Of a DNA stretch of 51,616 nucleotides, positions 7,875 to 16,046 are shown in pieces. The position numbers and the translations under genes are program-made. The stretch spans positions 1-51,616 of the forward strand of contig JAGRFZ010000017.1 in assembly GCA_020445785.1 (NCBI GenBank), in the 5' to 3' direction. The stretch's first letter is position 1; each line of letters opens with the position of its first letter. The notes under the pieces were generated by a model. It was not told the origin of the DNA and searched no databases. It saw only the letters and a list, made by a program, of their open reading frames with translations. This stretch comes from Rhodocyclaceae bacterium (GTDB lineage: Bacteria; Pseudomonadota; Gammaproteobacteria; Burkholderiales; Rhodocyclaceae).

Positions 7875-9224
7875 ATGATTACGGCACGGCTTGCCTGCGC
7901 CCTCGCACTGGCTGCTGCAATGACGACGGTTCATGCCGCGGACCTCAGGTTTCGCCCCGGTGAAGGCGACTTCCACTGGGCCAGCTTCGATGCCCTCAAG
8001 GCGATGCGCCTCGAGGGCGAGCGGCTGACCGTGTTCGGCCCATGGACCGGCCCGGACCAGGTCATCGTCGAAAGCGTCCTGGCGTACTTTGCGGCAGCCA
8101 CCGGTGCCGACGTGCGCTACACCGGCTCCGACAGCTTCGAACAGCAGATCCGGATCGACACCGAGGCCGGCTCGGCGCCGAACATCGCCGTATTTCCGCA
8201 ACCGGGCCTGCTGGCAGATCTGGCGCGCCAGGGGCGGGTCGCCGCGCTCACGATCGACGATGCCCGGTGGGTCGAAGCCCACTATGCCGCCGGCGAGTCC
8301 TGGGTGGACCTGGGCAGCTTCGTCGGCCCCGACGGCGAGAAACGCCTATTCGGCTTCTTCTTCAAGGTCGACGTCAAATCCCTCGTCTGGTACGTGCCGG
8401 AAAATTTCGAGGACGCCGGCTACGAAGTCCCGGCCACGATGGAGGCGTTGAAGGCACTGACCGAAACCATCGTCGCCGACGGTGGGATTCCCTGGTGCAT
8501 CGGCCTCGGCGCCGGCGGCGCCACCGGCTGGCCGGCCACCGATTGGGTCGAAGACATCCTGCTGCGGACCGAGCCGCCAGCGATCTACGATCGCTGGGTG
8601 AGCAACCGGATTCCCTTCGACGACCCGGCGGTGCTTGCGGCGATCGAGTCCTTCGGTTGGTTCGCGCGCAACGACGCCCATGTGGCCGGTGGGGCCGAGG
8701 CGGTGGCCACCACCGATTTCCGCGATTCGCCGAAGGGCTTGTTCTCGGCGCCGCCCCAGTGCTACCTGCACAAGCAGGCCTCGTTCATTCCGTCGTACTT
8801 TCCGCGGGGCACGGTGATCGGCCAGGACGTGGACTTCTTCTACTTTCCCGCGTTTGCCGATCGGGATCTCGGAAAACCGGTGCTCGGCGCCGGCACGGCC
8901 TTCGCAATCACCCGCGACAGCCCGGCCGCGCGGGCCTTCGTCGAGTTTCTGAAGTCGCCGATCGCCCACGAGGTATGGATGGCCCAGAAAGGCTTCCTGA
9001 CCCCCCACAAGGGCGTGAATACCGCGCTCTACGGCGATCCGACGCTCAGGAAGATGGGCGACATCCTGCTTTCGGCCGACACCTTTCGCTTCGACGCCTC
9101 GGACCTGATGCCCGGCGGCATCGGCGCCGGCGCATTCTGGACCGGCATGGTCGACTACACCGGAGGCAAACCGGCCGCGGCAGTGGCCGCAAGGATCCAA
9201 CGGGCGTGGGATGCGTTGAAATAG
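7875..9224 (+). CDS. aglE: Alpha-glucoside ABC transporter substrate-binding protein
   Basis: The periplasmic receptor of a carbohydrate ABC importer, 449 residues. ATG 7875 follows a good AGGGAG ribosome site and gives a clean signal peptide (ITARLACALALAAAMTTVHAA). The mature part matches my memory of rhizobial AglE along its length: LTVFGPW, SFEQQIRIDTEAGSAPNIAV, PQPGLLADLA, DVKSLVWY, GGATGWPATDWVEDILLRT, TTDFRDSPKGLF, HKQASFIPSYFP, and the ending DLMPGGIGAGAFWTGMVDY. AglE-type receptors bind sucrose, maltose, trehalose and similar alpha-glucosides. It is the first gene of the operon, directly behind operator O2. No glycoside hydrolase follows, so the hydrolase must be encoded elsewhere. 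Confidence 0.95.
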   Translation: MITARLACALALAAAMTTVHAADLRFRPGEGDFHWASFDALKAMRLEGERLTVFGPWTGPDQVIVESVLAYFAAATGADVRYTGSDSFEQQIRIDTEAGSAPNIAVFPQPGLLADLARQGRVAALTIDDARWVEAHYAAGESWVDLGSFVGPDGEKRLFGFFFKVDVKSLVWYVPENFEDAGYEVPATMEALKALTETIVADGGIPWCIGLGAGGATGWPATDWVEDILLRTEPPAIYDRWVSNRIPFDDPAVLAAIESFGWFARNDAHVAGGAEAVATTDFRDSPKGLFSAPPQCYLHKQASFIPSYFPRGTVIGQDVDFFYFPAFADRDLGKPVLGAGTAFAITRDSPAARAFVEFLKSPIAHEVWMAQKGFLTPHKGVNTALYGDPTLRKMGDILLSADTFRFDASDLMPGGIGAGAFWTGMVDYTGGKPAAAVAARIQRAWDALK

Positions 9225-9238
9225 GCGCCATCCCGTGC

Positions 9239-9277
9239 CGCGCCGAAGCCGGGCCGAAACGGGTCGGCCGCGGCGCG
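9239..9277 (+). repeat. Intergenic hairpin between aglE and aglF
   Basis: CGCGCCG at 9239-9245 pairs with CGGCGCG at 9271-9277 in the otherwise empty 148-bp gap (9225-9372). Such hairpins after a binding-protein gene commonly stabilise or limit transcripts so that receptor is made in excess over permeases. The region is GC-rich, so chance pairing is possible. Confidence 0.3.
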
Positions 9278-9372
9278 TGTTGGCTCGCGGCCCGCTCCCG
9301 GTGCGCGCGTGCGCAGGTACCGCGGCCTGGACCGGCTCCCGCAGTCCGCCCTGAACCGGGGCTGCCGGCGTC

Positions 9373-10380
9373 GTGAATGCCGCCCTCCAAGGCCTGATCA
9401 CGATCCTGCTCGGGGTCGGCGGATGCGTGGCGTACTACACCCTCTCCAATCTCCTGGTGGACACCCTGCTGTTTCCCGCCCGCGGGCCGCACCAGGCGCG
9501 AAACATTCGCCGCGCGAACCTCGTCCGCCCGTGGCTGTTTCTGGCACCGGCGCTGTTCGTGCTCGCCGTCTACCTCGCCTACCCGGTGATCGAGACCCTG
9601 CGCCTGTCCCTCAGCGAACGGGTGGCGGGCGATGGCAGCCGATTCGTCGGCTTCGCCAACTACGTGCAGATGCTGTCGGAATCCAAGTTTCGGGAGGCGA
9701 TGCGGAACAATCTGCTTTGGCTCGTGGTGGTGCCGGCCGCCGCCACCGCCTTCGGCCTGCTGGCGGCCCGGCTCACCGATCGAATCCGCTGGGGCAGTCT
9801 CGCCAAGTCGCTGATCTTCATGCCGATGGCCATCTCGTTCGTCGGTGCTGCGGTGATTTTCAAGCTGATCTACGATTTTCGTCCGCCGGGGCAGGCGCAG
9901 ATCGGTGCGCTCAACGCCTTGGTTCTGTTCCTCGGCGGCAGCGAACCCCGCGCGTGGCTGACGATGCCGCTGTGGAACAATTTCTTCCTGATGGCGGTGC
10001 TGGTGTGGATTCAGACCGGCTTCGCGATGGTGATCCTGTCGGCGGCCCTGCGCGGCATTCCCGAAGAGACCATCGAGGCGGCGATCATCGACGGCGCCGG
10101 CCCGTTCCAGCTCTTCTTTCGCATTCAAGTGCCTCAGATCCGGGGCACGATCGCGGTGGTGTGGACGACGATCACGGTGGTCGTGCTCAAGATCTTCGAC
10201 ATCGTGTTCGCGATGACCAACGGCCAATGGGGCACCCAGGTGCTCGCCAACTACATGTACGACAAGCTGTTCCGGGCCGGTGATTGGGGCGTGGGATCCG
10301 CTTCCGCGGTCGTCCTGATGCTGCTGGTGACGCCGATCCTGGTCTGGAACGTGGCCAATGCGCGGCGGGAGATGCGGTGA
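9373..10380 (+). CDS. aglF: Alpha-glucoside ABC transporter permease AglF
   Basis: An inner-membrane permease subunit of 335 residues with a GTG start. It has an N-terminal membrane segment (LITILLGVGGCVAYYTL), a second at LFLAPALFVLAVYLAYPV, and the binding-protein-dependent transport signature EAAIIDGAGPFQLFFRIQVPQIRGTI, the EAA loop that contacts the ATPase. The extra N-terminal helix before the usual MalF-like core is a feature of AglF. It follows aglE by 148 bases and precedes aglG by 12, so it pairs with AglG to form the channel. The start codon has only a weak ribosome site. Confidence 0.93.
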   Translation: MNAALQGLITILLGVGGCVAYYTLSNLLVDTLLFPARGPHQARNIRRANLVRPWLFLAPALFVLAVYLAYPVIETLRLSLSERVAGDGSRFVGFANYVQMLSESKFREAMRNNLLWLVVVPAAATAFGLLAARLTDRIRWGSLAKSLIFMPMAISFVGAAVIFKLIYDFRPPGQAQIGALNALVLFLGGSEPRAWLTMPLWNNFFLMAVLVWIQTGFAMVILSAALRGIPEETIEAAIIDGAGPFQLFFRIQVPQIRGTIAVVWTTITVVVLKIFDIVFAMTNGQWGTQVLANYMYDKLFRAGDWGVGSASAVVLMLLVTPILVWNVANARREMR

Positions 10381-10392
10381 TGGCGTCCGCTC

Positions 10393-11553
10393 ATGCCTGA
10401 AATCGCCGGTCGCAGATCCGCGCTCGGTTGGGCACTCAACCTCTCGGCGCTGGCGCTGGTCCTGCTGTGGACCTTTCCGACCGCCGGACTGTTGGTGTCC
10501 TCGTTCCGTACCGCCGACCAGATCGCCGGCAGCGGCTGGTGGCGAGCGATGGTGCCTGCCGATCGAAACCTGATCCTGCGCGCCGCGCCGCCGGCGGCCC
10601 AGCGCGAACACGAGGGGCTGTTCGTCCTCGAGGGCAACCTGTTCGACGAGGCGGACGCGCCGCGAGCCGCGATCTCGGCCTTCGGCGTTTCGTCCCGCGC
10701 GATCGACGCCCACCGCCCCGGCACCACGGCCGAACTCAGGAACGGCGAGCGCATCGAGGTTGCGGCCAACGGCGACTATCGCCACAGTTCAGCGCAAGCG
10801 ATGCAGGGGCGTCGCGGCCAGCGGGTCTTCGTCACCGCCACCATTGCGCCGTCGTTCACCCTCGACAACTATCGGCACGTGCTGCTCGATCCACACAACG
10901 TGGAAGGCATGTCCCGGGCCTTCTTCAATACCTTGACGGTGACGATCCCCGCTACGATAATACCGATCCTGGTGGCCGCCTTCGCCGCCTACGCCCTCGC
11001 CTGGATGGCCTTCCCCGGGCGGGCATTGCTGGTGGCGGCGATCGTCGGCCTGCTGGTGGTGCCGCTGCAGCTCGCGCTGATCCCATTGCTCAAGCTCCAC
11101 AACGACCTCGGCATCGGCAAGGGCTACGTCGGCGTGTGGCTCGCCCACACCGGTTTCGGACTGCCGCTGGCGATCTACCTGCTTCGCAACTACATGGTCG
11201 GGCTGCCGCGCGAGATCATCGAGAACGCCCGCGTGGACGGGGCCAGCGAACTCCAGATCTTCGTCCGGATCGTGCTGCCGCTGTCCTTCCCGGCACTGGC
11301 CTCGTTCGCAATCTTCCAGTTCCTGTGGACCTGGAACGACCTGCTCGTGGCCCTCGTCTTCCTGATCGATTCATCCGGCGAAACCACGGTGATGACCAAA
11401 AACCTGCTCGAGTTGCTGGGCACCCGCGGCGGCAACTGGGAGATCCTCGCGACCTCGGCCTTCGTCTCGATCGCCCTGCCCCTGCTCGTGTTCTTCTCGC
11501 TGCAACGCTATCTGGTGCGCGGCCTGCTGGCCGGCTCGGTCAAAGGCGGATGA
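10393..11553 (+). CDS. aglG: Alpha-glucoside ABC transporter permease AglG
   Basis: The second inner-membrane permease, 386 residues. After a first membrane helix ([20 protein letters not shown]) comes a long periplasmic insertion of about 120 residues ([14 protein letters not shown] through [13 protein letters not shown]), then five hydrophobic segments. The ATPase-contact loop is [21 protein letters not shown]. The insertion between helices 1 and 2 is characteristic of AglG and absent from ordinary MalG permeases. It begins 12 bases after aglF and is followed by the ATPase gene 67 bases later. Confidence 0.93.
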   Translation: MPEIAGRRSALGWALNLSALALVLLWTFPTAGLLVSSFRTADQIAGSGWWRAMVPADRNLILRAAPPAAQREHEGLFVLEGNLFDEADAPRAAISAFGVSSRAIDAHRPGTTAELRNGERIEVAANGDYRHSSAQAMQGRRGQRVFVTATIAPSFTLDNYRHVLLDPHNVEGMSRAFFNTLTVTIPATIIPILVAAFAAYALAWMAFPGRALLVAAIVGLLVVPLQLALIPLLKLHNDLGIGKGYVGVWLAHTGFGLPLAIYLLRNYMVGLPREIIENARVDGASELQIFVRIVLPLSFPALASFAIFQFLWTWNDLLVALVFLIDSSGETTVMTKNLLELLGTRGGNWEILATSAFVSIALPLLVFFSLQRYLVRGLLAGSVKGG

Positions 11554-11620
11554 GCGGCGCGACGGGTGCCGGCGACGGCAGGCTGGCGAGCACGCCGCCC
11601 GGCGGCACGAGAGGAGAGGG

Positions 11621-12724
11621 ATGGCAAGTCTCGAACTGAAACAACTGACCAAGGCCTACGCCGACGTCGACATCTTGCACGGCCTCGATCTGCACATCGG
11701 CGAGGGCGAGTTCGTCGTCTTCGTCGGCCCTTCCGGTTGCGGCAAGTCGACCCTGCTGCGGATGATCGCCGGACTCGAGACCATCAGCGCCGGCGAGCTG
11801 TGGATCGGCGGACGGCGGGTCAACGAGGTGCCGCCGTCGGAGCGCGGCATCGCAATGGTGTTCCAGTCCTATGCGCTGTACCCACACATGACGGTGTTCG
11901 ACAACATGGCTTTCGGGCTGCGCATCGCGAAAGTGCCGAAGGCAGAGATTTCCGCTCGGGTGCGCGAGGTCGCCCAGGTCCTGCAGCTCACACCGGTTCT
12001 GGAGCGGCTGCCGAAAGCACTGTCGGGCGGCCAGCGCCAGCGTGTCGCCATCGGTCGGGCGATCGTGCGACAACCCGCGGTCTTCCTCTTCGACGAACCC
12101 CTGTCCAACCTCGACGCCGCGCTACGCGTCGCCACCCGCATCGAAATCGCCAGGCTCAAGGAGCGCCTGCCCGGCACGACGATGATCTACGTCACCCACG
12201 ATCAGGTCGAAGCAATGACACTCGCCGACCGCATCGTCGTGCTTTCCGCCGGCCGCATCGAACAGGTCGGCACGCCGCTCGAACTCTACCGCCGCCCCGC
12301 CAACCTGTTCGTCGCCCGTTTCATCGGATCGCCCGCCATGAACATCTTCGACGCGCGTGTCGGCCACGGCGGCGCAGCCACCTGCACGGCGGCGGGCGAT
12401 ACCGAGATCCGACTCCTCACGGCAGGCGAGACGCCGGCCGCCGGCAGCCCGCTCAAGCTCGGTGTGCGTCCCGAGCATCTCGAATTCGCCGCCGGCGGCC
12501 CCGCACTGCTGTCGGGTGTGGTCAGTCTGGTGGAATCCCTCGGCGAGGTCACCAACGTCTACCTGGACGTCCCGGGCACCGACGAGCCCGTCGTGGCCCG
12601 CCTCGCCGGCAGCCAGTCCCTTCGCCGCGGCGATACCGTCGCGCTCACTGCGGACCCCGCGGCAATGCATTGGTTCGACGCCGACGGCCGGGCGATCCGG
12701 CCGTCCGAACTGCCGGCCGATTGA
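11621..12724 (+). CDS. aglK: Sugar ABC transporter ATPase (AglK/UgpC/MalK type)
   Basis: The cytosolic ATPase that powers the importer, 367 residues. Visible motifs are Walker [10 protein letters not shown] (about residue 37), Q-loop [14 protein letters not shown], signature [15 protein letters not shown], Walker [14 protein letters not shown] and the switch His in [12 protein letters not shown]. The last 120 residues form the OB/TOBE regulatory domain of the MalK subfamily, with [19 protein letters not shown] precedes the ATG. It ends the agl operon; a convergent gene follows after 66 bases. Confidence 0.95.
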   Translation: MASLELKQLTKAYADVDILHGLDLHIGEGEFVVFVGPSGCGKSTLLRMIAGLETISAGELWIGGRRVNEVPPSERGIAMVFQSYALYPHMTVFDNMAFGLRIAKVPKAEISARVREVAQVLQLTPVLERLPKALSGGQRQRVAIGRAIVRQPAVFLFDEPLSNLDAALRVATRIEIARLKERLPGTTMIYVTHDQVEAMTLADRIVVLSAGRIEQVGTPLELYRRPANLFVARFIGSPAMNIFDARVGHGGAATCTAAGDTEIRLLTAGETPAAGSPLKLGVRPEHLEFAAGGPALLSGVVSLVESLGEVTNVYLDVPGTDEPVVARLAGSQSLRRGDTVALTADPAAMHWFDADGRAIRPSELPAD

Positions 12725-12790
12725 CACCGCGCGGCGCGGGCTCGATCGAGCCGGCCAACACTCGGCGGAACCCTCGCCAACGCCTGCCAC

Positions 12791-13048
12791 TCAGGCGCCC
12801 GCACCGGGTGCGACGCAGCCGCCGTCCTTGCGCACCCTCGTTCGCGAAGCCGGGTATTTGCCGAGCAGGCCGGCCGGGCGCGCGGGACGCCGGACCAGGT
12901 CCCCGCCGCAGTTCGGGCAGACGCGTCCGAGCACACCCTCCGCACAGGACACGCAGAAGGTGCATTCGAAGCTGCAGATCATGGCCTCGCGCGAAGCCGG
13001 CGGCAGATCGCGGTCACAGCATTCGCAGTTGGGGCGCATCGCCAGCAT
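12791..13048 (-). CDS. DUF1272 small cysteine-rich protein
   Basis: A predicted 85-residue protein. It begins MLAMRPNCECCDRDLP and carries CxxC pairs at CECC, CSFECTFCVSC and CPNCGG, an arrangement that suggests a compact zinc-binding fold and matches the DUF1272 family as I know it. The ATG at 13048 is chosen because GAGGAGG sits 7 bases upstream; a second ATG at 13039 is possible. The tail after the last CxxC is basic. The function of the family is not known. It sits alone between the agl operon and a VOC-family gene. Confidence 0.8.
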   Translation of the reverse strand: MLAMRPNCECCDRDLPPASREAMICSFECTFCVSCAEGVLGRVCPNCGGDLVRRPARPAGLLGKYPASRTRVRKDGGCVAPGAGA

Positions 13049-13261
13049 CTTCGTTCCTCCTCGATCGATTCCTCGGCCATTGCGCGCGGCGAGAGCGCAG
13101 GACAGCGCCACCCGGGGCCGGCGCTTCGGCCCGCCCAGGGCAGCCCGCCGTGGCGCCGCCATGCTGGGCCGTTCCACCGGCGCCCGTCAATGGCCGGGCG
13201 GCAAAAACGTCGGCGGGCGCGGCACCTACGGCGCGCCCATCGGAGAGCACCGGCCAGCGTC

Positions 13262-13639
13262 TCAGCCCTCCTCCTCGACCACCAGATGGATGATGTTGGC
13301 CGGACTCGACAGCCAGAACGCCGCCAGGCCTTCCGGCAGTGCCTCGACGCCGGGCCGCATGGTGCAGTCCCCGTCCGCCAGATGCGTGGACGCCAGCGCA
13401 AGGTCGGCGGTGACGACCTCGAGCCAGATCTCCGCCTGGCTGATGCCCGTCACACGATCGACCCATAGCACTTTGTCGCCGAAGCGGAAACGGGCGGCAT
13501 CGGGCAACGGCTCGCCGACCCCCTCGAAACCGAGGATGTCGCGATAGAACGCGACCGTTCGCTCGTACTCGTGCTCCGGCACCTTGATCGCGATGTTGTG
13601 GCCGGCCGAGAACGCCGGCGTGCGTGGAGCTGCAGTCAT
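13262..13639 (-). CDS. VOC/glyoxalase-family protein
   Basis: A 125-residue single-module protein of the vicinal oxygen chelate superfamily. The diagnostic start is GHNIAIKVPEHEYERTVAFYRDILGFEGVG, followed by RFGDKVLWVDRV and a C-terminal NIIHLVVEEEG. One module normally dimerises to build a metal site. The reaction is unknown; many such small proteins are thiol-transfer or ring-cleavage enzymes or antibiotic-binding proteins. CTGGAGGAGG precedes the ATG at 13639. The methyltransferase upstream is on the same strand but 215 bases away. Confidence 0.85.
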   Translation of the reverse strand: MTAAPRTPAFSAGHNIAIKVPEHEYERTVAFYRDILGFEGVGEPLPDAARFRFGDKVLWVDRVTGISQAEIWLEVVTADLALASTHLADGDCTMRPGVEALPEGLAAFWLSSPANIIHLVVEEEG

Positions 13640-13854
13640 CGATCCTCCTCCAGAGTATCCAGGCTTCGGGCGGTGGCGCAGCGTCCCGGCGCCGCCGCCA
13701 CACAACCAGGCGGCATTCGCTTCCTGCGCCTCGGGACGACCGGAAACGCCCTGGCAAATGCGCCATCCGGCAATACGTTGCCATTGCCCCCCGGCCTGCA
13801 AGCGGTCGGGCGCCCCCGTGGCGGCGTCGCCGGCCGCCGGCTGCACGACCGGTC

Positions 13855-15015
13855 TCAGCGCCTCGCGACCAACCGCCACAGGCTGGTGATCTCGGCCCCG
13901 CGCGCGCCGTGCAGCGGGTCGGAGCGGTCGAACGCCTTGCGGTGGCGCGGGCGGATATCGTCCCGCGCCAGCACTTCGAGTCCCGCCCGCTCGATCCAGC
14001 CGAGCAGCACCTCGCGCGGACGAAGCTGCAAGCGCTCGGCCAGATCCGAGAGGATCAGCCAGCCCTCTCCGTCGGGTGCCAGGTGCGCACCGAGACCGTC
14101 GATGAAGCCGCGCAGCATGCGGCTGTCGGGATCGTATACCGCAGCGTCCAGCGGCGACGCCGCCTTGCCCGGCAGCCAGGGGGGATTGCACACCACCAGC
14201 GGCGCCCTGCCCGGTGGATAGAGGTCGGCTCGGCAGACATCGACCCGCTCGCCGAAACCGAGCGTCGACAGGTTTTCGCGGGCACAGGTGAGCGCACGCG
14301 GGCTGAGATCGGTCGCGACCACCCGTTCTACGCCGCGCCGGGCAAGCACGGCGGCAAGCACGCCGGTACCGGTGCCGAGATCGAAGGCCAGTTCCGACGA
14401 CGGCAAGGGGGTGCGCGCCACCAGGTCGAGGTATTCGCCCCGAATCGGCGAGAACACGCCGTAGTGGGGATGGATGCGACGGCCGCCCAGCCCCGCGATC
14501 GGCACGCCCTTGAGCCGCCACTGGTGGGCGCCGATGATGCCGAGCAATTCCCGCAGCGACACCACGGTCGACTCGTCCGCCGCCTCGCCCCAGGCCTCGC
14601 GGCAGGCCAGCGCCACGGCCGGAGCCCGTCGCAGCGCCAGCTCGTAGCCGGCTCCGAGCGGCACCAGCAATTGGCCGAGCGTGCGTGCTCGCTGGGCTTG
14701 CGCCATGCGATGACGATGAAACGCCTCCGCGACATCCGACGGCGCCCGACGGCGCCGGTCGCTACGGTCGACGCGCCGACCGATTGCGCTCAGCAACTGG
14801 CGGGCATTGTGGAAATCTCCGCGCCAGAGCATGGCCTTGCCCTCGCAGGCCAGGCGCCAGGCACGATCGGCCGGCATCCCGTCATCGACCACCTCGACCT
14901 GCACCGGCGGCGGCAACCCGGCTTCCGAACGCCAGCGGGCAGCCAGTGCCCGACCGTCCTCCCGCCAGTGCAGCCTGGTGGGAGTCTGGTCCGGCGCCGC
15001 AACGGCTTCGCTCAT
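13855..15015 (-). CDS. Class I SAM-dependent methyltransferase (MTS/PrmC-like)
   Basis: A 386-residue protein with an N-terminal helical half and a C-terminal Rossmann methyltransferase domain. Motif I is LAFDLGTGTGVLAAVLARRG (about residues 215-234), followed by VVATDLSPRALTCARENL and the catalytic NPPW motif (VVCNPPWLPGKAA). NPPY/NPPW motifs are typical of enzymes that methylate an amide or exocyclic amine, such as glutamine in release factors or guanine/adenine in RNA. HPHYGVFSPIRGEYLDL matches the linker of the MTS-type domain. The target is unknown. It is divergent from the BtuF-like gene. Confidence 0.85.
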   Translation of the reverse strand: MSEAVAAPDQTPTRLHWREDGRALAARWRSEAGLPPPVQVEVVDDGMPADRAWRLACEGKAMLWRGDFHNARQLLSAIGRRVDRSDRRRRAPSDVAEAFHRHRMAQAQRARTLGQLLVPLGAGYELALRRAPAVALACREAWGEAADESTVVSLRELLGIIGAHQWRLKGVPIAGLGGRRIHPHYGVFSPIRGEYLDLVARTPLPSSELAFDLGTGTGVLAAVLARRGVERVVATDLSPRALTCARENLSTLGFGERVDVCRADLYPPGRAPLVVCNPPWLPGKAASPLDAAVYDPDSRMLRGFIDGLGAHLAPDGEGWLILSDLAERLQLRPREVLLGWIERAGLEVLARDDIRPRHRKAFDRSDPLHGARGAEITSLWRLVARR

Positions 15016-15209
15016 TCACTCCTCCTCGATACGCACCCACGGTACCCTGTGCCGAAGCGCCGGACAATCGGCAATTCGGCCACGTCCGCCGCACCATGCG
15101 GTGTCCCGGCGGGCCGCCCCCCCGGAAAGGCGCCACAAGACCGGAATTCGCGCGCAGCCCCCCGGCTCGAAGGCGACGCGCGGTTTTTCGATTGATGGGA
15201 GAACTCGTC

Positions 15210-16019
15210 GTGCAAAGCCTGTTGCCTGCCGGTCCCCGGCGCATCGTCTGCCTCACCGAGGAAACCACCGAGACGCTCTATCTGCTCGGTGAGGAGGACC
15301 GGATCGTCGGCATCTCCGGCTTCACCGTCCGACCGCCCCGGGCACGCCGCGAGAAGCCCCGCGTTTCGGCCTTTCTGAGCGCCAAGATCGACCGCATCCT
15401 TGCTCTCGAACCCGACCTCGTGCTGGGATTTTCCAACCTGCAGGCCGATATCGCCGCGCAATTGATCCGCGCCGGCGTCGCGGTGCACGTCTTCAACCAC
15501 CGCCGCCTGCCGGAGATCTTCGAGATGATCCGTACCGTCGGCGCGCTGGTCGGGTGCGGGCACAAGACCGAGGCATTGATCGACGAGCTGGCCCAGGGCG
15601 TGGCGAGCGTCGCCGAGGCCGCAACTGCGCTGCCGACGAGGCCCGTGGTCTATTTCGAAGAATGGGACGAGCCGATGATCTCCGCCATCGGGTGGGTCTC
15701 GGACCTCATCGAAGTGGCCGGCGGGCGCGACTGCTTTCGCGAATTGGCCGCCCAGCATGCAGCGGGCCAACGCACGATCCACGATCCCGATGAAGTGATC
15801 CGCCGGGCGCCGGACATCATTGTCGGCTCCTGGTGCGGCAAGAAGTTCCGCCCCGAACGAGTCGCCGCGAGGCCCGGCTGGGCGGCGATTCCCGCGGTCG
15901 CCGAGGGCGAGCTGCACGAGATCAAGTCGGCCGACATCCTGCAGCCGGGACCAGCGGCCGTGACCGACGGGCTGCGCCAACTGCACCGTATCGTCACGGC
16001 CTGGGCAAACCGCCGCTGA
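15210..16019 (+). CDS. BtuF-like metal/corrinoid-binding protein without signal peptide
   Basis: A 269-residue protein of the helical-backbone periplasmic binding class. It shows RIVCLTEETTETLYLLGEEDRIVGISG, ILALEPDLVLGFSNLQADIAAQLIRAGVAVHVFNHR, VVYFEEWDEPMISAIGWVSDLIEVAGG and DPDEVIRRAPDIIVGSWCGKKF, the order seen in BtuF/FepB-type proteins. The GTG at 15210 is preferred because GGGAGA stands 8 bases upstream; ATG 15195 lacks a ribosome site. Either start leaves no signal peptide, so it is predicted cytosolic, unlike BtuF. No transport genes adjoin it. Related cytosolic proteins are annotated as cobalamin-binding, but ligand and role are inferred only from fold. Confidence 0.82.
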   Translation: MQSLLPAGPRRIVCLTEETTETLYLLGEEDRIVGISGFTVRPPRARREKPRVSAFLSAKIDRILALEPDLVLGFSNLQADIAAQLIRAGVAVHVFNHRRLPEIFEMIRTVGALVGCGHKTEALIDELAQGVASVAEAATALPTRPVVYFEEWDEPMISAIGWVSDLIEVAGGRDCFRELAAQHAAGQRTIHDPDEVIRRAPDIIVGSWCGKKFRPERVAARPGWAAIPAVAEGELHEIKSADILQPGPAAVTDGLRQLHRIVTAWANRR

Positions 16020-16046
16020 GCGACGCGGCGCATCGACTGCGCGCGC

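Noticed and set aside
12739-12752. GGCTCGATCGAGCC palindrome after the agl operon as a terminator or operator
   Set aside because: Short, without a T tract or loop room, and CGATCG palindromes are common in this sequence; it is not distinguishable from chance.
15016-15209. Cobalamin riboswitch before the BtuF-like gene
   Set aside because: No B12-box-like core was found by eye in the 194-base spacer, and the protein lacks a signal peptide and transporter partners.
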